Shown: piece after piece, positions 11,795 to 19,188 of the stretch
Position numbering within the stretch: the stretch's first letter is position 1
Layout: the number at the start of each line of letters is the position of its first letter
Assembly: GCA_016783285.1 (NCBI GenBank)
Contig: JADHWW010000136.1
Span: 1 to 19,189 of the forward strand
From: Anaerolineae bacterium
GTDB lineage: Bacteria; Chloroflexota; Anaerolineae; B4-G1
Direction of reading: 5' to 3'
Length of the DNA stretch: 19,189 nt
Notes under the pieces: model-generated
The model's database searches: none
What the model was told of the DNA's origin: nothing
Seen by the model: only the letters and a program-made list of their open reading frames with translations
Position numbers and translations under genes: made by a program

Positions 11795-12676
11795 TCACTC
11801 GGTCTCGAGGGACTGCTGCTCCAGCACGATGCGCCAGGAGCCTAACTGCGGCTCTTCCTCTTTTTTCTCAGCGGGGCAGAATTCGATCCGCAGGTCGGTG
11901 ACCAGTGGCATTCCCAATTCACCGATGCCGAGCGCGTAACTCACGCCCGGTTCGGCGCGGAAATCTGCGTGTCCTGCCCCGTCCCGAGGCTTGAGCCCAG
12001 TCACGGCCCGGTCGGCTCCGCCGGGCCACATCAGCCATACCGCCACACCAGCCAGCCCCACGCCATGCTCATCCTGCACTACGACCTCGATACGTACCGT
12101 TTGCCCAGGCTCGCATATCTGCTCCTGCTGGATTAACTGGAAGGGTGGCGGAGGCAGCGGAGTGGGGGTAGGGGGGCGAGGTGTGCGAGTCGGCTTAGGG
12201 GTAGGGGTGCTCAAGGGCGACAGTGAATAAGGCGTGGGTGTCCTGGCCGGCGTAGAGGTGGGTGTAGGTGACGGTGTGCTGATAAGTGTTGGCGGCGATA
12301 ACGTCGGTGTATGTAGGTAGACCAGCATCGCTGGAGTGTGTACGTCCAATGCCTCGGCCAGCGCGGTCAGGCGGCGCAGGGTGTCTGCAGGGTGCCCGGC
12401 GGCGGCATACTCCTCGATCAGCGCCTGTATCGCGCCGGTCACATCCTCCTGCTTGAGCCCGTCCAGACGCGCATGTGCTCGCTCCAGGTCACCGCCGGCC
12501 ACATAGGAGAGCGCGACCAGGCGCACCCAATCCCAGCGGTAGTCGGTGCGCAGTAACGCCGGGTAAGTGTTGATGAGTTCTGCGGGAGCGATGACCCAGG
12601 TGTACACCAGGCCAAATGCCAGTCCGACAACCAACCCGATAATGGAGGCCGCCCGACGCGCGGATAGGTTGCTCAC
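11795..12676 (-). CDS. Membrane-anchored protein with Pro/Thr linker and C-terminal beta domain
   Basis: A 293-aa protein of unknown function. It has a short basic N-terminus and one transmembrane helix (about 10-30). An outside helical region follows (31-120), starting INTYPALLRTDYRWDWVRLVA, then a long Pro/Thr/Ser linker (122-178) and a C-terminal domain (181-288) with two cysteines (188 and 267). That domain contains GVGLAGVAVWLMWPGG, which looks like a carboxypeptidase-regulatory or Ig-like beta sandwich. The N-terminal 120 residues are paralogous to the 126-aa protein encoded just upstream. GTG 12676 overlaps the upstream stop as GTGA, so translation is probably coupled. Confidence 0.8.
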   Translation of the reverse strand: MSNLSARRAASIIGLVVGLAFGLVYTWVIAPAELINTYPALLRTDYRWDWVRLVALSYVAGGDLERAHARLDGLKQEDVTGAIQALIEEYAAAGHPADTLRRLTALAEALDVHTPAMLVYLHTPTLSPPTLISTPSPTPTSTPARTPTPYSLSPLSTPTPKPTRTPRPPTPTPLPPPPFQLIQQEQICEPGQTVRIEVVVQDEHGVGLAGVAVWLMWPGGADRAVTGLKPRDGAGHADFRAEPGVSYALGIGELGMPLVTDLRIEFCPAEKKEEEPQLGSWRIVLEQQSLETE

Positions 12677-13053
12677 GGCGGGCCTTCCAGATACGGTGCC
12701 AACGCCGGGGGGGTGGCTCCAAGCGCCCAGGCCAGGTGGGTCAGGCGGACGATGTCCTCGGCGTCGCCGCCCACTTCGACGAGTCGCTCCGCCAGTTCTA
12801 CGACGGGGGCGGCAGGCTCCTCCGGGTCAAGCAATTTCAGTCGTTTGCGGGCCTGTTCTAGATTCTGCTCGACCTCGAAGTCTGTGGCGACCATCACGAC
12901 ATAGTCATCGCGGTAGTCCTGGCGTAGCGCGGCGGGCGAGGTGTTCGTATACTGCACTGGCCAAAGCCACCAGCCGATGGCAAGTCCCAGCGCCAGCCCC
13001 GCCGCCGCGCCTACGGCGACCCGTATGACCCATTGCCGCGCGCGTTTGTTCAC
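12673..13053 (-). CDS. Small membrane-anchored protein, paralog of its downstream neighbour
   Basis: A 126-aa protein of unknown function. A basic N-terminus and one strong transmembrane helix (about 9-31, ending GWWLWP) are followed by YTNTSPAALRQDYRDDYVVMVA and amphipathic helices to the end (ALAPYLEGPP). It shares with the next protein the N-T-x-P-A-x-L-R-x-D-Y-R-x-D pattern, the LEQARKRL/LERAHARL helix and the DxxRLTxLAxAL helix, so the pair arose by duplication. GTG 13053 was chosen for GGAGG 8 nt upstream and because the membrane helix follows. The longer in-frame version runs back into the tRNA-Leu gene and is not credible. Confidence 0.8.
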   Translation of the reverse strand: MNKRARQWVIRVAVGAAAGLALGLAIGWWLWPVQYTNTSPAALRQDYRDDYVVMVATDFEVEQNLEQARKRLKLLDPEEPAAPVVELAERLVEVGGDAEDIVRLTHLAWALGATPPALAPYLEGPP

Positions 13054-13080
13054 TGGGCTTGCCTCCAGGGCTCCCTCACC

Positions 13081-13128
13081 AAAAAGACGCGGCGCTCTTA
13101 GGCACGTACCCCGCCCGTGGACGCCGCG
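13081..13128 (-). terminator. Candidate intrinsic terminator of the tRNA-Leu transcript
   Basis: On the minus strand CGCGGCG and CGCCGCG can pair as a perfect 7-bp stem around a 27-nt loop, followed directly by TCTTTTT. It lies 34 bp beyond the tRNA 3' end and 28 bp before the 126-aa protein's start. The long loop lowers confidence. Confidence 0.5.
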
Positions 13129-13161
13129 ATAGGCCTTCAGCCCAACTCCAGTTGGACCAGG

Positions 13162-13244
13162 TGCCGGAGGTGGGAATCGAACCCACATGGGCTAAGCCCA
13201 CACGATTTTGAGTCGCGCGCGTCTGCCTGTTCCGCCACTCCGGC
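13162..13244 (-). tRNA. tRNA-Leu (anticodon CAA)
   Basis: An 83-nt cloverleaf on the minus strand. Acceptor GCCGGAG pairs with CTCCGGC, with discriminator A. The anticodon stem CGCGA/TCGTG has one G-U pair around loop CTCAAAA, giving anticodon CAA (reads UUG). The long variable arm TGGGCTTAGCCCA is typical of class II tRNAs, and the T-arm is TGGGTTCGATTCCCA. CCA is not encoded. A strong promoter lies directly upstream. Confidence 0.95.
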
Positions 13245-13252
13245 TCGGGGAG

Positions 13253-13281
13253 AGTATACCAGAGAATAAGATTCTGGTCAA
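13253..13281 (-). promoter_or_regulatory. Promoter of tRNA-Leu
   Basis: On the minus strand: TTGACC, 17-bp spacer, TATACT, with TGG before the -10 (extended -10). Transcription should begin only 1-3 nt before the mature tRNA 5' end. Confidence 0.75.
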
Positions 13282-13343
13282 CTATTCTCAGTGGATGTAG
13301 ATACAGATTCGAGGAATCGGCACCCCCAGGTGTGGTTCCGTTC

Positions 13344-13359
13344 GGCACGTGGGCGTGCC
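13344..13359 (-). terminator. Hairpin abutting the stop codon of the membrane TPR gene
   Basis: GGCACG-CCCA-CGTGCC is a perfect 6-bp stem with a 4-nt loop, starting at the base after the TGA. There is no following T-run, so it may be a weak or factor-assisted terminator or an mRNA 3'-end stabiliser. Confidence 0.35.
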
Positions 13360-14877
13360 TCACTCCCCTGCCTCTGCTTCCTGGCACAGCCAGATACCTT
13401 CCAGTGCGTTCGGTTCCTCGGGGTCAATCTGAAGTGCTGCGTCAAAGAGGGGGTACGACTTCTCGCACTCTGCCATGTAGAAATAGGCTAGTCCCAGGGT
13501 GTAGAAATACTCAATCGGGGGTCCCTCGACCAACGTGGCTTCAAGCTCTACCTCTATGCTTCCATCGGCTTTCAGCCGGAGTGGTCCGGTGCTCAACGGA
13601 TCGCCGGAGAGGATGTTGACTCTCTCAAACCAACCCACGTACACCTGATCATATCCCAGCCTGGACAACTGCTCCAACCCTACCGTGTATTCCCCTGTCT
13701 GCGTGTCGAACATCACCGTGCCACGGGCGCTGGCCCACGTCTCGTCATCCTCCTTCGGTGTCAGCGCAGCCTGCAGTGTGTCTCGGCTGTCTGCTGACGT
13801 AGGGACGAAGTCTCCGCGCATCACCACGTCCGGCGATGGCCCGGTGGCGTCACCAATTCGGTCCTCGATGGTGACATAAAACGCCTCGGCCTCCTGTCGC
13901 GCCTCGGTGGACTCCAACTTGATAGCCCGCTCGAAATTGGGGATGGCATCCTCGTAGTTGCGGCGCGCCCAGTAGTTGATCGCCAGGTGCCCGAAGGCCC
14001 GCCCAAACTGGGGGTCTGCTTCAATTGCCTGCTTGAGGTAGATCTCGGCTTGTTCGTGGTCTCCCAGGTTGAAATAAGTCCACCCTAGTTGCTCGTAAGC
14101 CTCTGCGTTGTCTGGATCAACCTCAGTGGCCTGCTGAAAACTGCGTATCGCTGTGTCGAAATCGCCCAGCACCCGATAGTCCCGCCCGGCAGCGATGTGG
14201 ATGTAGGCCAGGTTGGGGTGAATCTCCAGCACTCGTTCATAAGCCTCCAACGCTCCCCAATAGTTCCCCTGCATCTCCAGCACATAGCCATAGTTGCGGT
14301 GTGCATCCACGCTACGGTCATCCAGTTGCAGAGCGGTCTGAGCAGCCTCAGTTGCGTCTGCCCAACGCACGGCGTCGGCGTAGGCCTCGGCCAGGTAGGC
14401 ATACCCCTCAGCATAGGTAGGATCGAGTTCGATAGCACGCTTGCAGGCGTCAATCGCCTTTTCCACGTCACGGTTCCAGTCGTAGGCCATTCCCAGGACG
14501 GCCCACGCGCGCGCGTTCTCCGGTGCCATCTCGACTGCTCGTTGAGCGCGATGCACCGCCTCGACAGGTCGCCCCTCCAGCGCCAGCAGCCGTGCCAGGG
14601 GGATGTACAGCAACACGTCGTTGGGGTTGAGCGCGATGGCCTGCTCGTAAGCAGTGATAGCCTCTGCCAGTTTGCCCTGTAAGTATAATTCCTCCGCTTC
14701 GACAGCGTAGGAAAGCGCCGAGCGCGTGGGTGTGGGGGTTGGGACAAATGGACTCTCAATTGACTGCTGTTTGATCAGTGTGTAGACGTAGATACCGGCG
14801 CCGATCAGCAACAGCAGAATCAGCACGCGCCATGGAGACGAACGGCGCTTTTTTCTCCGTCGTGGTTCGAGGTACAT
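13360..14877 (-). CDS. Membrane-anchored TPR protein
   Basis: A 505-aa protein. A very basic N-terminus (RRRKKRR) and one transmembrane helix (about 17-35) are followed by a short PTPTPT spacer and about eight tandem 34-residue TPR motifs (about 57-330). Each has the W/Y-G-A-P pattern, for example LAEAITAYEQAIALNPND. Residues about 340-450 are not TPR. They look like a beta-rich insertion (DVVMRGDFVPT, GTVMFDTQTGEYTVGLEQL, GPLRLKADGSIEVELEATL). A final TPR follows at about 455-500. The basic cytoplasmic end and outside TPR array suggest a surface scaffold or envelope assembly role. No partner can be named. The ATG has only a weak AAAGG 11 nt upstream. Transcribed divergently from rmlB. Confidence 0.85.
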   Translation of the reverse strand: MYLEPRRRKKRRSSPWRVLILLLLIGAGIYVYTLIKQQSIESPFVPTPTPTRSALSYAVEAEELYLQGKLAEAITAYEQAIALNPNDVLLYIPLARLLALEGRPVEAVHRAQRAVEMAPENARAWAVLGMAYDWNRDVEKAIDACKRAIELDPTYAEGYAYLAEAYADAVRWADATEAAQTALQLDDRSVDAHRNYGYVLEMQGNYWGALEAYERVLEIHPNLAYIHIAAGRDYRVLGDFDTAIRSFQQATEVDPDNAEAYEQLGWTYFNLGDHEQAEIYLKQAIEADPQFGRAFGHLAINYWARRNYEDAIPNFERAIKLESTEARQEAEAFYVTIEDRIGDATGPSPDVVMRGDFVPTSADSRDTLQAALTPKEDDETWASARGTVMFDTQTGEYTVGLEQLSRLGYDQVYVGWFERVNILSGDPLSTGPLRLKADGSIEVELEATLVEGPPIEYFYTLGLAYFYMAECEKSYPLFDAALQIDPEEPNALEGIWLCQEAEAGE

Positions 14878-14907
14878 CTGGTAGATTGCCTTTCGCAGGT
14901 AGGGATA

Positions 14908-14935
14908 ATGATAACATTTTCGCTGCGTAAGTCAA
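14908..14935 (-). promoter_or_regulatory. Promoter of the membrane TPR gene
   Basis: On the minus strand: TTGACT, 16-bp spacer, TATCAT. The predicted leader is about 24 nt. Its -35 is 2 bp from the -35 of the divergent rmlB promoter. Confidence 0.6.
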
Positions 14936-14937
14936 GG

Positions 14938-14965
14938 TTGCCCCGCTTGTGGGTTGTGGTAGAAT
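14938..14965 (+). promoter_or_regulatory. Promoter of rmlB
   Basis: TTGCCC (14938-14943), 16-bp spacer, TAGAAT (14960-14965), with TGG directly before the -10. The transcript would start at about 14972 and carry a ~58-nt leader containing a heptamer array and the GGGAGG ribosome-binding site. Confidence 0.6.
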
Positions 14966-14976
14966 AGCCGGGGCGA

Positions 14977-15018
14977 ATTCCAACCCCCTAAACCCCAAGT
15001 CCAAAATTTCCAAACAAG
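14977..15018. repeat. Degenerate heptamer array in the rmlB leader
   Basis: In 7-bp register: ATTCCAA, CCCCCTA, AACCCCA, AGTCCAA, AATTTCC, AAACAAG. It is strongly degenerate, and the register is clearest for the first four units. It lies between the predicted transcription start and the Shine-Dalgarno sequence of rmlB. Confidence 0.4.
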
Positions 15019-15029
15019 GGAGGCCTGCT

Positions 15030-16061
15030 GTGCATAATCTGATGGTCACCGGTGGTGCTGGCTTCATCGGCTCTAACTTCGCCCGCTATATGCTGGAGAA
15101 ATACCCCGACTGCCACATCGTCGTCTACGACAAATTGACCTATGCCGGAAATCTAGATAATCTCAGAGACGTGGCCGAACGGTTCGCCGATCGTTACGGT
15201 TTTGTGCGGGGGGACATCTGCGACGCTGTCATGGTGCGAGAGACGGTTCATACCTACGATGTGGATACTATCATCAACTTCGCTGCCGAGAGTCACGTGG
15301 ATAGGTCCATTATGGACCCCGATGCCTTCATCAAAACCGATGTCTACGGCACCTACGTGCTGCTGGAAGCGACCCGTGAGTTTGGACTGGAACGGTATCA
15401 CCAGGTCTCTACGGACGAGGTATATGGTCATGTGCCGGAGGGTGCTTCGAAAGAGACGGATCCAATCGCTCCGCGCAGCCCCTATGCCGCCAGTAAGGCC
15501 AGCGCCGATATGATGGTCAATGCCTATCATGTCACGTATGGTCTGCCGGTCACCATTACCCGGGGCGCGAACAACATCGGCCCCTATCAATATCCAGAGA
15601 AGGTTGTGCCGCTCTTTGTCACCAACGCGATTGACGATCAGCCACTGCCTCTCTACGGAGACGGGGCGCAAGTGCGCGATTACCAGTACGTGCTGGACCA
15701 CTGCGAGGCGATTGACCTGGTGCTGCACAGAGGAGAGATCGGCGGCATCTACAACGTTGGCACCGGCACTGAGATGCGCAACATCGATATGACCCACTTG
15801 ATCCTCAATCTGCTTGGTAAACCAGAAAGCCTCATCCAGCCGGTGCGCGACCGGCCTGGACACGACCGCCGCTACGCGCTCGACGTGATCAAGATTTGCG
15901 GGCTGGGCTGGGAACCGGCCCACACCTGTGAGGAGGCCATCGAGAAGACAGTGCGCTGGTACGTCGAGAACGAGTGGTGGTGGCGACCCATCAAGAGCGG
16001 CGAGCACTACCGGGAATATTACAGACAGCAGTATGAGGGGCGGGAAATCAATGACAAATGA
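15030..16061 (+). CDS. rmlB: dTDP-glucose 4,6-dehydratase
   Basis: A 343-aa extended short-chain dehydrogenase/reductase that converts dTDP-glucose to dTDP-4-keto-6-deoxyglucose for deoxysugar synthesis. The NAD-binding motif GGAGFIG is at residues 8-14. NFAAESHVDRSI is typical of RmlB. The catalytic Thr128-Asp129-Glu130 (STDEVYGH) marks a dehydratase rather than an epimerase, and Tyr152/Lys156 are in YAASK. Length is usual. GTG 15030 is chosen for GGGAGG 6 nt upstream and because the Rossmann strand begins at once. Its stop lies in a heptamer array (ATGACAA units). No rmlA, rmlC or rmlD is present in the window, so the sugar made cannot be named. Another dTDP- or NDP-sugar dehydratase specificity is possible. 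Confidence 0.9.
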   Translation: MHNLMVTGGAGFIGSNFARYMLEKYPDCHIVVYDKLTYAGNLDNLRDVAERFADRYGFVRGDICDAVMVRETVHTYDVDTIINFAAESHVDRSIMDPDAFIKTDVYGTYVLLEATREFGLERYHQVSTDEVYGHVPEGASKETDPIAPRSPYAASKASADMMVNAYHVTYGLPVTITRGANNIGPYQYPEKVVPLFVTNAIDDQPLPLYGDGAQVRDYQYVLDHCEAIDLVLHRGEIGGIYNVGTGTEMRNIDMTHLILNLLGKPESLIQPVRDRPGHDRRYALDVIKICGLGWEPAHTCEEAIEKTVRWYVENEWWWRPIKSGEHYREYYRQQYEGREINDK

Positions 16062-16071
16062 CAAATGACAA
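16051..16071. repeat. Heptamer tandem array (ATGACAA) at the rmlB end
   Basis: Three exact ATGACAA units. They encode the last residues of RmlB (NDK) and contain its TGA stop (16059-16061). They also create an ATGA overlap that mimics a start for the next gene. Confidence 0.8.
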
Positions 16072-16099
16072 AGGTGCCTCGTTCACATCTGGGGCTGTG

Positions 16100-16810
16100 A
16101 TGAGCGACCCCGACCGCATCGCCTCTTTTCTCCTGAAGCCCGTCGCCCGGGCCTGCAAGGAGTTCGACCTGCTGGCCGAGGGCGACAGGGTGGCGGTGGC
16201 TGTCTCTGGCGGGAAGGACAGCCGTGCTCTGCTCGAACTGCTGCTCCGCTACCAACGTAAGGTGCCGTACCGGTACGAGTTGCTGGCCCTCCATGTGGTT
16301 GGCACCTTGGCTGGCTTTCCCGACCTGCAGCCACAACTGGCACCCTGGTTTCGGGGACTCGGCGTTGAGTATCACTTTGCTTCACTCGAACTGCCGCCAG
16401 AGGAGCCACTGCCACTTGATTGCTTTCGCTGCTCGTGGAACCGGCGCAAGGCCCTCTTCACCGCTGCGGTTGGGCTGGGCTGCGACAAACTGGCCTTCGG
16501 CCACAACGCCGACGATGCGGCTGTCACAGTGCTCCTGAATTTGATGTTCAATGGCCGGTTGGAAACTATGGCCCCCCGTGTCGAGTTCTTCGACGGCGCT
16601 GTGACCGTCATACGCCCCCTGATCTACATCCCAGAGAAGGAACTAGTCCGCTATGGGGAGGCGGCGGGCTTTCCGGCACCTCCTTTGTGTTCCCAGGGCC
16701 TGACCTCCAGGCGTGTGCAGATGAAGACGCTTCTATCTCAGTTTGGCCGGGACCAGAAGCAAGTTCGCACCAACCTGTGGCGCGCTGCCCGCCAAGCGAT
16801 GGGTTTCTGA
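16100..16810 (+). CDS. TtcA/TilS-like PP-loop ATPase (tRNA thiolation type)
   Basis: A 236-aa adenine-nucleotide alpha hydrolase. The PP-loop SGGKDS is at residues 36-41, CFRC (Cys108, Cys111) mid-protein, GHNADD at 134-139, and a third cysteine, Cys197, in PLCSQG. Three cysteines placed this way match the [4Fe-4S]-ligand pattern of TtcA, which makes 2-thiocytidine in tRNA, so a tRNA-thiolating role is likely. The protein is shorter than E. coli TtcA and lacks the second cysteine of its C-terminal CxxC. The exact target nucleotide is therefore uncertain. ATG 16100 is chosen because the family-like sequence begins there; an ATG at 16058 overlaps rmlB's stop but lies in a repeat without a ribosome-binding site. 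Probably co-transcribed with rmlB. Confidence 0.78.
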   Translation: MSDPDRIASFLLKPVARACKEFDLLAEGDRVAVAVSGGKDSRALLELLLRYQRKVPYRYELLALHVVGTLAGFPDLQPQLAPWFRGLGVEYHFASLELPPEEPLPLDCFRCSWNRRKALFTAAVGLGCDKLAFGHNADDAAVTVLLNLMFNGRLETMAPRVEFFDGAVTVIRPLIYIPEKELVRYGEAAGFPAPPLCSQGLTSRRVQMKTLLSQFGRDQKQVRTNLWRAARQAMGF

Positions 16811-16918
16811 GTTGCTTCCCCTGATTGCCTGTTGGTAGGGAGAAAATCTCTGATCGAGTCCTGCTGCTCTCGCTGCCCGTTGTTGCTTGGCCCGTCGTTG
16901 ATTTCCCACCTCTCTCGC

Positions 16919-16947
16919 TTTCATTCCCACGTCGCTTGTGGTATACT
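16919..16947 (+). promoter_or_regulatory. Promoter of the long TPR gene
   Basis: TTTCAT (16919-16924), 17-bp spacer, TATACT (16942-16947), with TGG before the -10. The -35 is poor but the extended -10 is the same as that of the tRNA-Leu promoter. The predicted leader is about 46 nt and contains GGAGGG (16986-16991). Confidence 0.55.
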
Positions 16948-16999
16948 TGTAATTAGCAGTTATTAGTGGAGTTGATGAAGTAACTGGAGGGATAGTACC

Positions 17000-19069
17000 G
17001 TGGCAGGAAACCGCAAAGTCTTCGAAAAGGCGATGCGGGCCGGGACCAATGCGGCATGGGACGGGAACTGGGACCAGGCTATTGTGGTCTATCGGCGCGC
17101 GCTGGCGGAATTCCCTGACGATGTCAGTGCACTCATCGGCCTGGGGTCGGCCTACTCTGGTGCAGGTCAGTTGGAGGCCGCCCTGAAAGCCTACCAGCGA
17201 GCCATTGCGCTTGCGCCGGATGACCCGGTACTTCTGGAGCGTATAGGCAAGACGCGGGAGCAGTTGGGCCAGGGGAAGGCAGCCGCCGAAGCATACATGG
17301 CCGCTGCCGAGCGCTACCTGAGTCAGCAGCAGGCCACTCACCTGGCGCTGGTACGCTGGCAAGATGCCGCTCGTGCCTATCCCGATTGCCTGCCAGCCCA
17401 CGCGGAGTTGCTCCAGTATTATCAGCGCCACGGTCAGGTGCGTGAGGCAGTCAGGGAATGTCTGACCCTGGCGCATATTTATCAGGCTCAGGGACAAAAT
17501 GACCATGCGGTCCAAATCTGTCACCATGCCCTCAGGTTGGCTCCGCACAATTCTGAAGTGCTGGCTGCCCTCGGTGGTCTGCGCTATGCCGAACAGATTG
17601 CTGTCGAACCGGGGGCTGAGGTTTCCAGGGAGGGACTTGGGCTGCTCACGGCCATAGAGGGGCCGACTGCCTCTATCACGCTGGAGTTCCCGGTCGCGCC
17701 GGATGTCGAATCCGTCAAAGAGCGGGGCAGCCCCATTGAGATCACCCGTCAGAAGGCACTTTCTGACCTCGCCGAGAGCGTCTTTGAAGAGGAGGTGGTA
17801 GCGGAACTGCCCGCTGTGGCTCCTCAACTCAGCAAGGTGGAGATTGATGCGCTGGTCGGTCGGGCGATTGATTTTCAGACCAGAGGGAAGATTGAGGAGG
17901 CGATTGCTGCCTATGAACAGGTGATCGAGGCGGGTGTTGGCCGGACTTCTGTGTACTTCAACCTCGGCCTGCTCTACCAGGAGAGAATGCGTTTCGATGC
18001 TGCCATAGCCCAATTAGAGCAGGCTGCCTCTTACCCGGAATACGCACTGGGCAGCCATTTCGCGTTAGGCGAGTGCTACCGCGCCCGGGGCCGCATTGAC
18101 GAGGCATTGGAGCACTTCGTCGAGGTGCTGAAGATGGTGGACTTGGCCACTGTCCGGCGTGAGCAAGCCGACGATCTGATCCAGCTCTACGAGAGCCTGG
18201 TCAGCAGTTACATCGCCAAGGGCCAGCGGGAGCAGGCGTTGGAGTTCACCAACTCGCTGGTCGAGTTTCTCAGCGAGAAGAGTTGGGAGGATAAGGTAGT
18301 TCAAGTACGCCAGCGGCTGGATGCACTGGCCCAAGAAGGGCCTATCTTGAGTCTGGCCGAAATGCTGGCCACTCCAGGCTCAGAGCACATCCTAGAATCA
18401 GTAGCATTATCGCAGGAATACGTCAAGCGCGGTATGTACTACGCTGCGTTGGAGGAATGCTACTATGCTCTAGAGCATGCCTCCACCTACTTGCCTACCC
18501 ATCGGCAGATCGCCCATGTGTTGCTGGCGATGGGGAAGGCGGACGATGCGGCGGCTAAGTCCGTCGCTATCGCGGACACCTACCGGGTGCGTGGCAACGT
18601 TCGCCAGGCGATGGCGATGTATCATCGTGCCCTGAAGCTAGCGCCGATGGACACCGTGGTGCGGGCTAAATTAGTTGACCTGCTCATCAGCCACGGGGAA
18701 ATTGATGAGGCGCTGGAGCACTACTTGATCCTGGCCGATAGTTACTACCATCTGGCGCAGATGGAGCAGGCACGTGAGGTGTACCAGGAGGCATTACGGC
18801 TGGCGCCGAGGGGTGGCCCGGAACATCGATGGTCAGTTCGCATCCTGCATAAGATGGGCGATATTGACATGCAGCGCGTGGACTGGAAACGCGCCATCGG
18901 CGTCTACGAGCAGATTCGCAAACTCGCTCCCGACGACGAACGGGCTCGCCTGACGTTGATGGAACTCTACTATCGCTCCAATTGGCCCGAGTTGGCGATT
19001 GCCGAACTTGATGATCTCCTGAGAACCTACCGCGAGAATGGCAAGACACGACAGCAATTCTCATTTTGA
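17000..19069 (+). CDS. Long cytoplasmic TPR protein, 3'-truncated by repeat
   Basis: A 689-aa protein with no signal or membrane segment. The N-terminal TPR block (about 1-195) has units such as WDQAIVVYRRALAEFPDD and LEAALKAYQRAIALAPDD. An acidic, probably disordered linker (about 195-285) follows, then a second long TPR block (about 285-685). It is a protein-interaction scaffold. No catalytic domain is visible. GTG 17000 has GGAGGG 8 nt upstream. The last intact text is DDLLRTYRENGKTR, where the helix of a further TPR should continue. Instead QQFSF and a stop follow, coded by the inverted repeat shared with the truncated phosphoesterase. The native protein was therefore probably longer. Function of the shortened product is unknown. 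Confidence 0.8.
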   Translation: MAGNRKVFEKAMRAGTNAAWDGNWDQAIVVYRRALAEFPDDVSALIGLGSAYSGAGQLEAALKAYQRAIALAPDDPVLLERIGKTREQLGQGKAAAEAYMAAAERYLSQQQATHLALVRWQDAARAYPDCLPAHAELLQYYQRHGQVREAVRECLTLAHIYQAQGQNDHAVQICHHALRLAPHNSEVLAALGGLRYAEQIAVEPGAEVSREGLGLLTAIEGPTASITLEFPVAPDVESVKERGSPIEITRQKALSDLAESVFEEEVVAELPAVAPQLSKVEIDALVGRAIDFQTRGKIEEAIAAYEQVIEAGVGRTSVYFNLGLLYQERMRFDAAIAQLEQAASYPEYALGSHFALGECYRARGRIDEALEHFVEVLKMVDLATVRREQADDLIQLYESLVSSYIAKGQREQALEFTNSLVEFLSEKSWEDKVVQVRQRLDALAQEGPILSLAEMLATPGSEHILESVALSQEYVKRGMYYAALEECYYALEHASTYLPTHRQIAHVLLAMGKADDAAAKSVAIADTYRVRGNVRQAMAMYHRALKLAPMDTVVRAKLVDLLISHGEIDEALEHYLILADSYYHLAQMEQAREVYQEALRLAPRGGPEHRWSVRILHKMGDIDMQRVDWKRAIGVYEQIRKLAPDDERARLTLMELYYRSNWPELAIAELDDLLRTYRENGKTRQQFSF

Positions 19070-19188
19070 GGGGTGGTTGCCTGGTCTGTGATGGATAGAT
19101 GAATTATTTGCGGCTTGATTCTGAACAATGTAGCCGCGCTTTCCGCAGCGCGAGTTACTGCGCGGAATGGAATCCGTGCCTACGGCCC
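19052..19188 (+). repeat. Right copy of 137-bp inverted repeat
   Basis: Perfect reverse complement of 1-137. It begins CAGCAATTCTC inside the TPR gene and runs outward to the window end, with one further base (A at 19189) that has no partner at the left end. As at the left end, the repeat supplies the host gene's last five codons and TGA (19067-19069). Both copies face outward in the same sense relative to the genes they cut. Confidence 0.85.

Noticed and set aside
13140..13160. CCAACT-CC-AGTTGG inverted repeat downstream of tRNA-Leu as its terminator
   Set aside because: Short stem, two-base loop and no T-run. The hairpin at 13081-13128, followed by TCTTTTT, is a better candidate.
13054..13188. 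Upstream extension of the 126-aa membrane protein
   Set aside because: It would run through the tRNA-Leu 3' half and a terminator-like hairpin. GTG 13053 has a good ribosome-binding site.
15153..16064. 303-aa minus-strand open frame opposite rmlB
   Set aside because: A shadow of RmlB, whose motifs are unmistakable. It has no recognisable domain.
16058..16099. ATGA-overlap start for the TtcA-like gene
   Set aside because: The overlap is formed by ATGACAA repeat units, no Shine-Dalgarno sequence precedes it, and the added 14 residues are not family-like. It remains possible as coupled initiation.
16733..18013. 426-aa minus-strand open frame opposite the long TPR gene
   Set aside because: No family resemblance. 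It is antisense to a TPR gene with correct repeat spacing and start signals, and long antisense frames are common in G+C-rich DNA.
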